Shown here piece after piece: positions 13,914 through 14,973 of a stretch of 14,973 nucleotides of DNA. The DNA is from an uncultured Collinsella sp. (GTDB taxonomy: Bacteria > Actinomycetota > Coriobacteriia > Coriobacteriales > Coriobacteriaceae). A program made the translations under genes and the position numbers. Under the pieces are notes generated by a model that was given only the letters and a program-made list of their open reading frames with translations, was not told the origin of the DNA and ran no database searches. The stretch is from NCBI GenBank assembly GCA_958452935.1, contig CAUDVX010000041.1, positions 1-14,973 on the forward strand, written 5' to 3'. The number at the start of each line of letters is the position of its first letter. Within the stretch, counting starts at the first letter, position 1.

Positions 13914-14939
13914 TTAGTTAAGGCGCTCCACAAAGAAATCTGCCATGGAGAGGAACAGCTCGCGTGCGTGCGGATCAAGCTCAACGTTCTCGATGGCCGC
14001 TTTGGCCTTAGCGGTCAGGTCGAGCGCGTAAGTGTGGGCGTAATCGATGGAGCCGGTCTCCTGGAAGATCTCCACGGCGCGTGCGAGCTGCGCGGGATCA
14101 TCGGTGCCCGAGGAAAGAATCGCCTCGACCTCGTCGTGGTGGCGCTCATCAGAGAGGGCGTGTACGGCGACAAGCGTGCGCTTGCCCTCGGTGATGTCGG
14201 TGCGGAAGTCCTTGTTGGCGGCTTCCTTAGTGCCGACAAGGTTGAGCAGGTCGTCCTGAATCTGAAAGGCAAGGCCCGTGTGCAGGCCAAAGGCGCGCAG
14301 CGCTTCGATTTGCTCATCGTTGCCGCCGCCGATAATGGCTCCGGCGGCAAGCGGCGTGGCTCCGCTGTAAAACGCGGTCTTGTGCGTCGCCATGTCCAGG
14401 TAGTCATCAACCGAGATATCAAAGCGCCCGTCACGGACCCAACCCAGGTCGAGTGCTTGACCCTCAATGGTGCGGACGATCATCTCGGTAAGCTCGTGGA
14501 GCACGCGCAGCTTCACGTCGGACTCCAGCGTGGGGTCGTCGAGAACCGTCTTGGTGACCATGGTGAGCGCCAGGTCGCCACAATTGATGGCAAGGCCCGT
14601 GCCCTCGGTAAGGTGCATGCAGGGCTTGCCTCGACGAAGCTGTCCGTTGTCGGCGATGTCGTCGTGGATCAGCGCGCCCGACTGGAAATGCTCGATGGCT
14701 GCCGCGGCGCTGCGGGCGCTCTCAAAGCTACCGCCCACTGCGGTTGCGGCGAGCATGCAGATAAGCGGGCGGTGGCGCTTGCCGGCGTTGGCCGTAAAAG
14801 CCGAGAGCGGCGCGTACAGGTAGCGCTCGATATCGGCAGAGGTCGCCTGTCCGTCAAAGAACGTGGCCAGATAGGCGTTAATCTGGTCAAAGTGCTGGGC
14901 TAAAAAGCTGGTAAACGGACTGGACACGGGTTCTCGCAT
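13914..14939 (-). CDS. Polyprenyl diphosphate synthase (trans-isoprenyl type)
   Basis: The enzyme adds isopentenyl diphosphate units head-to-tail to an allylic primer, making chains for quinones or related isoprenoids. GKRHRP (53-58) binds substrate. The first Asp-rich motif is DDIAD (93-97) followed by GQLRRGKP, and the second is the variant DDLLN (229-233) after FQIQ. Small residues Gly and Ala at -5 and -4 from the first motif, where short-chain farnesyl synthases carry aromatics, suggest a longer product; this is inference. The 341 residues are full length. The start at 14939 has only a weak AGAAAG upstream, so the exact start is less certain. The gene lies upstream of the peptidoglycan-binding gene on the same strand with a 138-bp gap. 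Confidence 0.92.
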   Translation of the reverse strand: MREPVSSPFTSFLAQHFDQINAYLATFFDGQATSADIERYLYAPLSAFTANAGKRHRPLICMLAATAVGGSFESARSAAAAIEHFQSGALIHDDIADNGQLRRGKPCMHLTEGTGLAINCGDLALTMVTKTVLDDPTLESDVKLRVLHELTEMIVRTIEGQALDLGWVRDGRFDISVDDYLDMATHKTAFYSGATPLAAGAIIGGGNDEQIEALRAFGLHTGLAFQIQDDLLNLVGTKEAANKDFRTDITEGKRTLVAVHALSDERHHDEVEAILSSGTDDPAQLARAVEIFQETGSIDYAHTYALDLTAKAKAAIENVELDPHARELFLSMADFFVERLN

Positions 14940-14973
14940 TCTTTCTGAGGTTGCGTTGATGCAATATGCAGAC

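Noticed and set aside
13968..14903. A 311-codon plus-strand frame opposite the polyprenyl synthase
   Set aside because: The minus-strand frame has both Asp-rich motifs and full length; this is its shadow.

Overview
The window looks like chromosomal DNA of a Coriobacteriia actinobacterium, most likely a Collinsella-type gut organism. This is judged from gene content, the moderately high GC, the wobble-position bias and a single polypeptide carrying TsaB, RimI and TsaD. The species assignment is inference, not a search result.

Layout. (1) 163-6986 is a tight plus-strand housekeeping operon: acpS, a fused NAD(P)HX repair gene (NnrE-NnrD), alr, a family-4 uracil-DNA glycosylase, tsaE and a tsaB-rimI-tsaD fusion. 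Its genes overlap or are a few bases apart, each with a readable Shine-Dalgarno site or coupled to the gene before. A terminator for the preceding gene and a candidate promoter lie upstream. (2) 6987-7795 is an 809-bp intergenic region. It holds two members of a striking hairpin repeat family in opposite orientation, then a promoter with an embedded inverted repeat, a 14-codon leader ORF ending in Ile/Val codons, and a strong terminator placed before cstA. This looks like a ribosome-mediated attenuator. (3) 7796-9685 is cstA, a multi-pass transporter with strongly C-ending codons, followed by its own terminator. (4) 9870-12044 encodes a 724-residue protein with a long charged linker and a C-terminal TOPRIM-like domain resembling JetD (DUF2220), without other Wadjet genes here. 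(5) 12045-12756 is repeat-rich: a third member of the hairpin family, a terminator, a 60-bp near-perfect palindrome, and two tandem 193-bp units that each carry a copy of the tRNA-Gln 3' end and its terminator. (6) On the minus strand lie tRNA-Gln(UUG), a protein with two peptidoglycan-binding repeats and an unrecognised C-terminal domain, and a polyprenyl diphosphate synthase that starts near the right edge.

The most unusual signal is the hairpin family at 6999-7133, 7276-7428 and 12052-12188. Each has a 75-bp core of fixed length with compensated changes in its inner stem. The core sits at the centre of perfectly complementary arms (33, 42 and 34 bp) whose sequence and length differ from element to element. 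Second is the Ile/Val leader peptide and attenuator in front of a carbon-starvation (pyruvate/peptide) transporter. Third is the tandem duplication of the tRNA-Gln tail.
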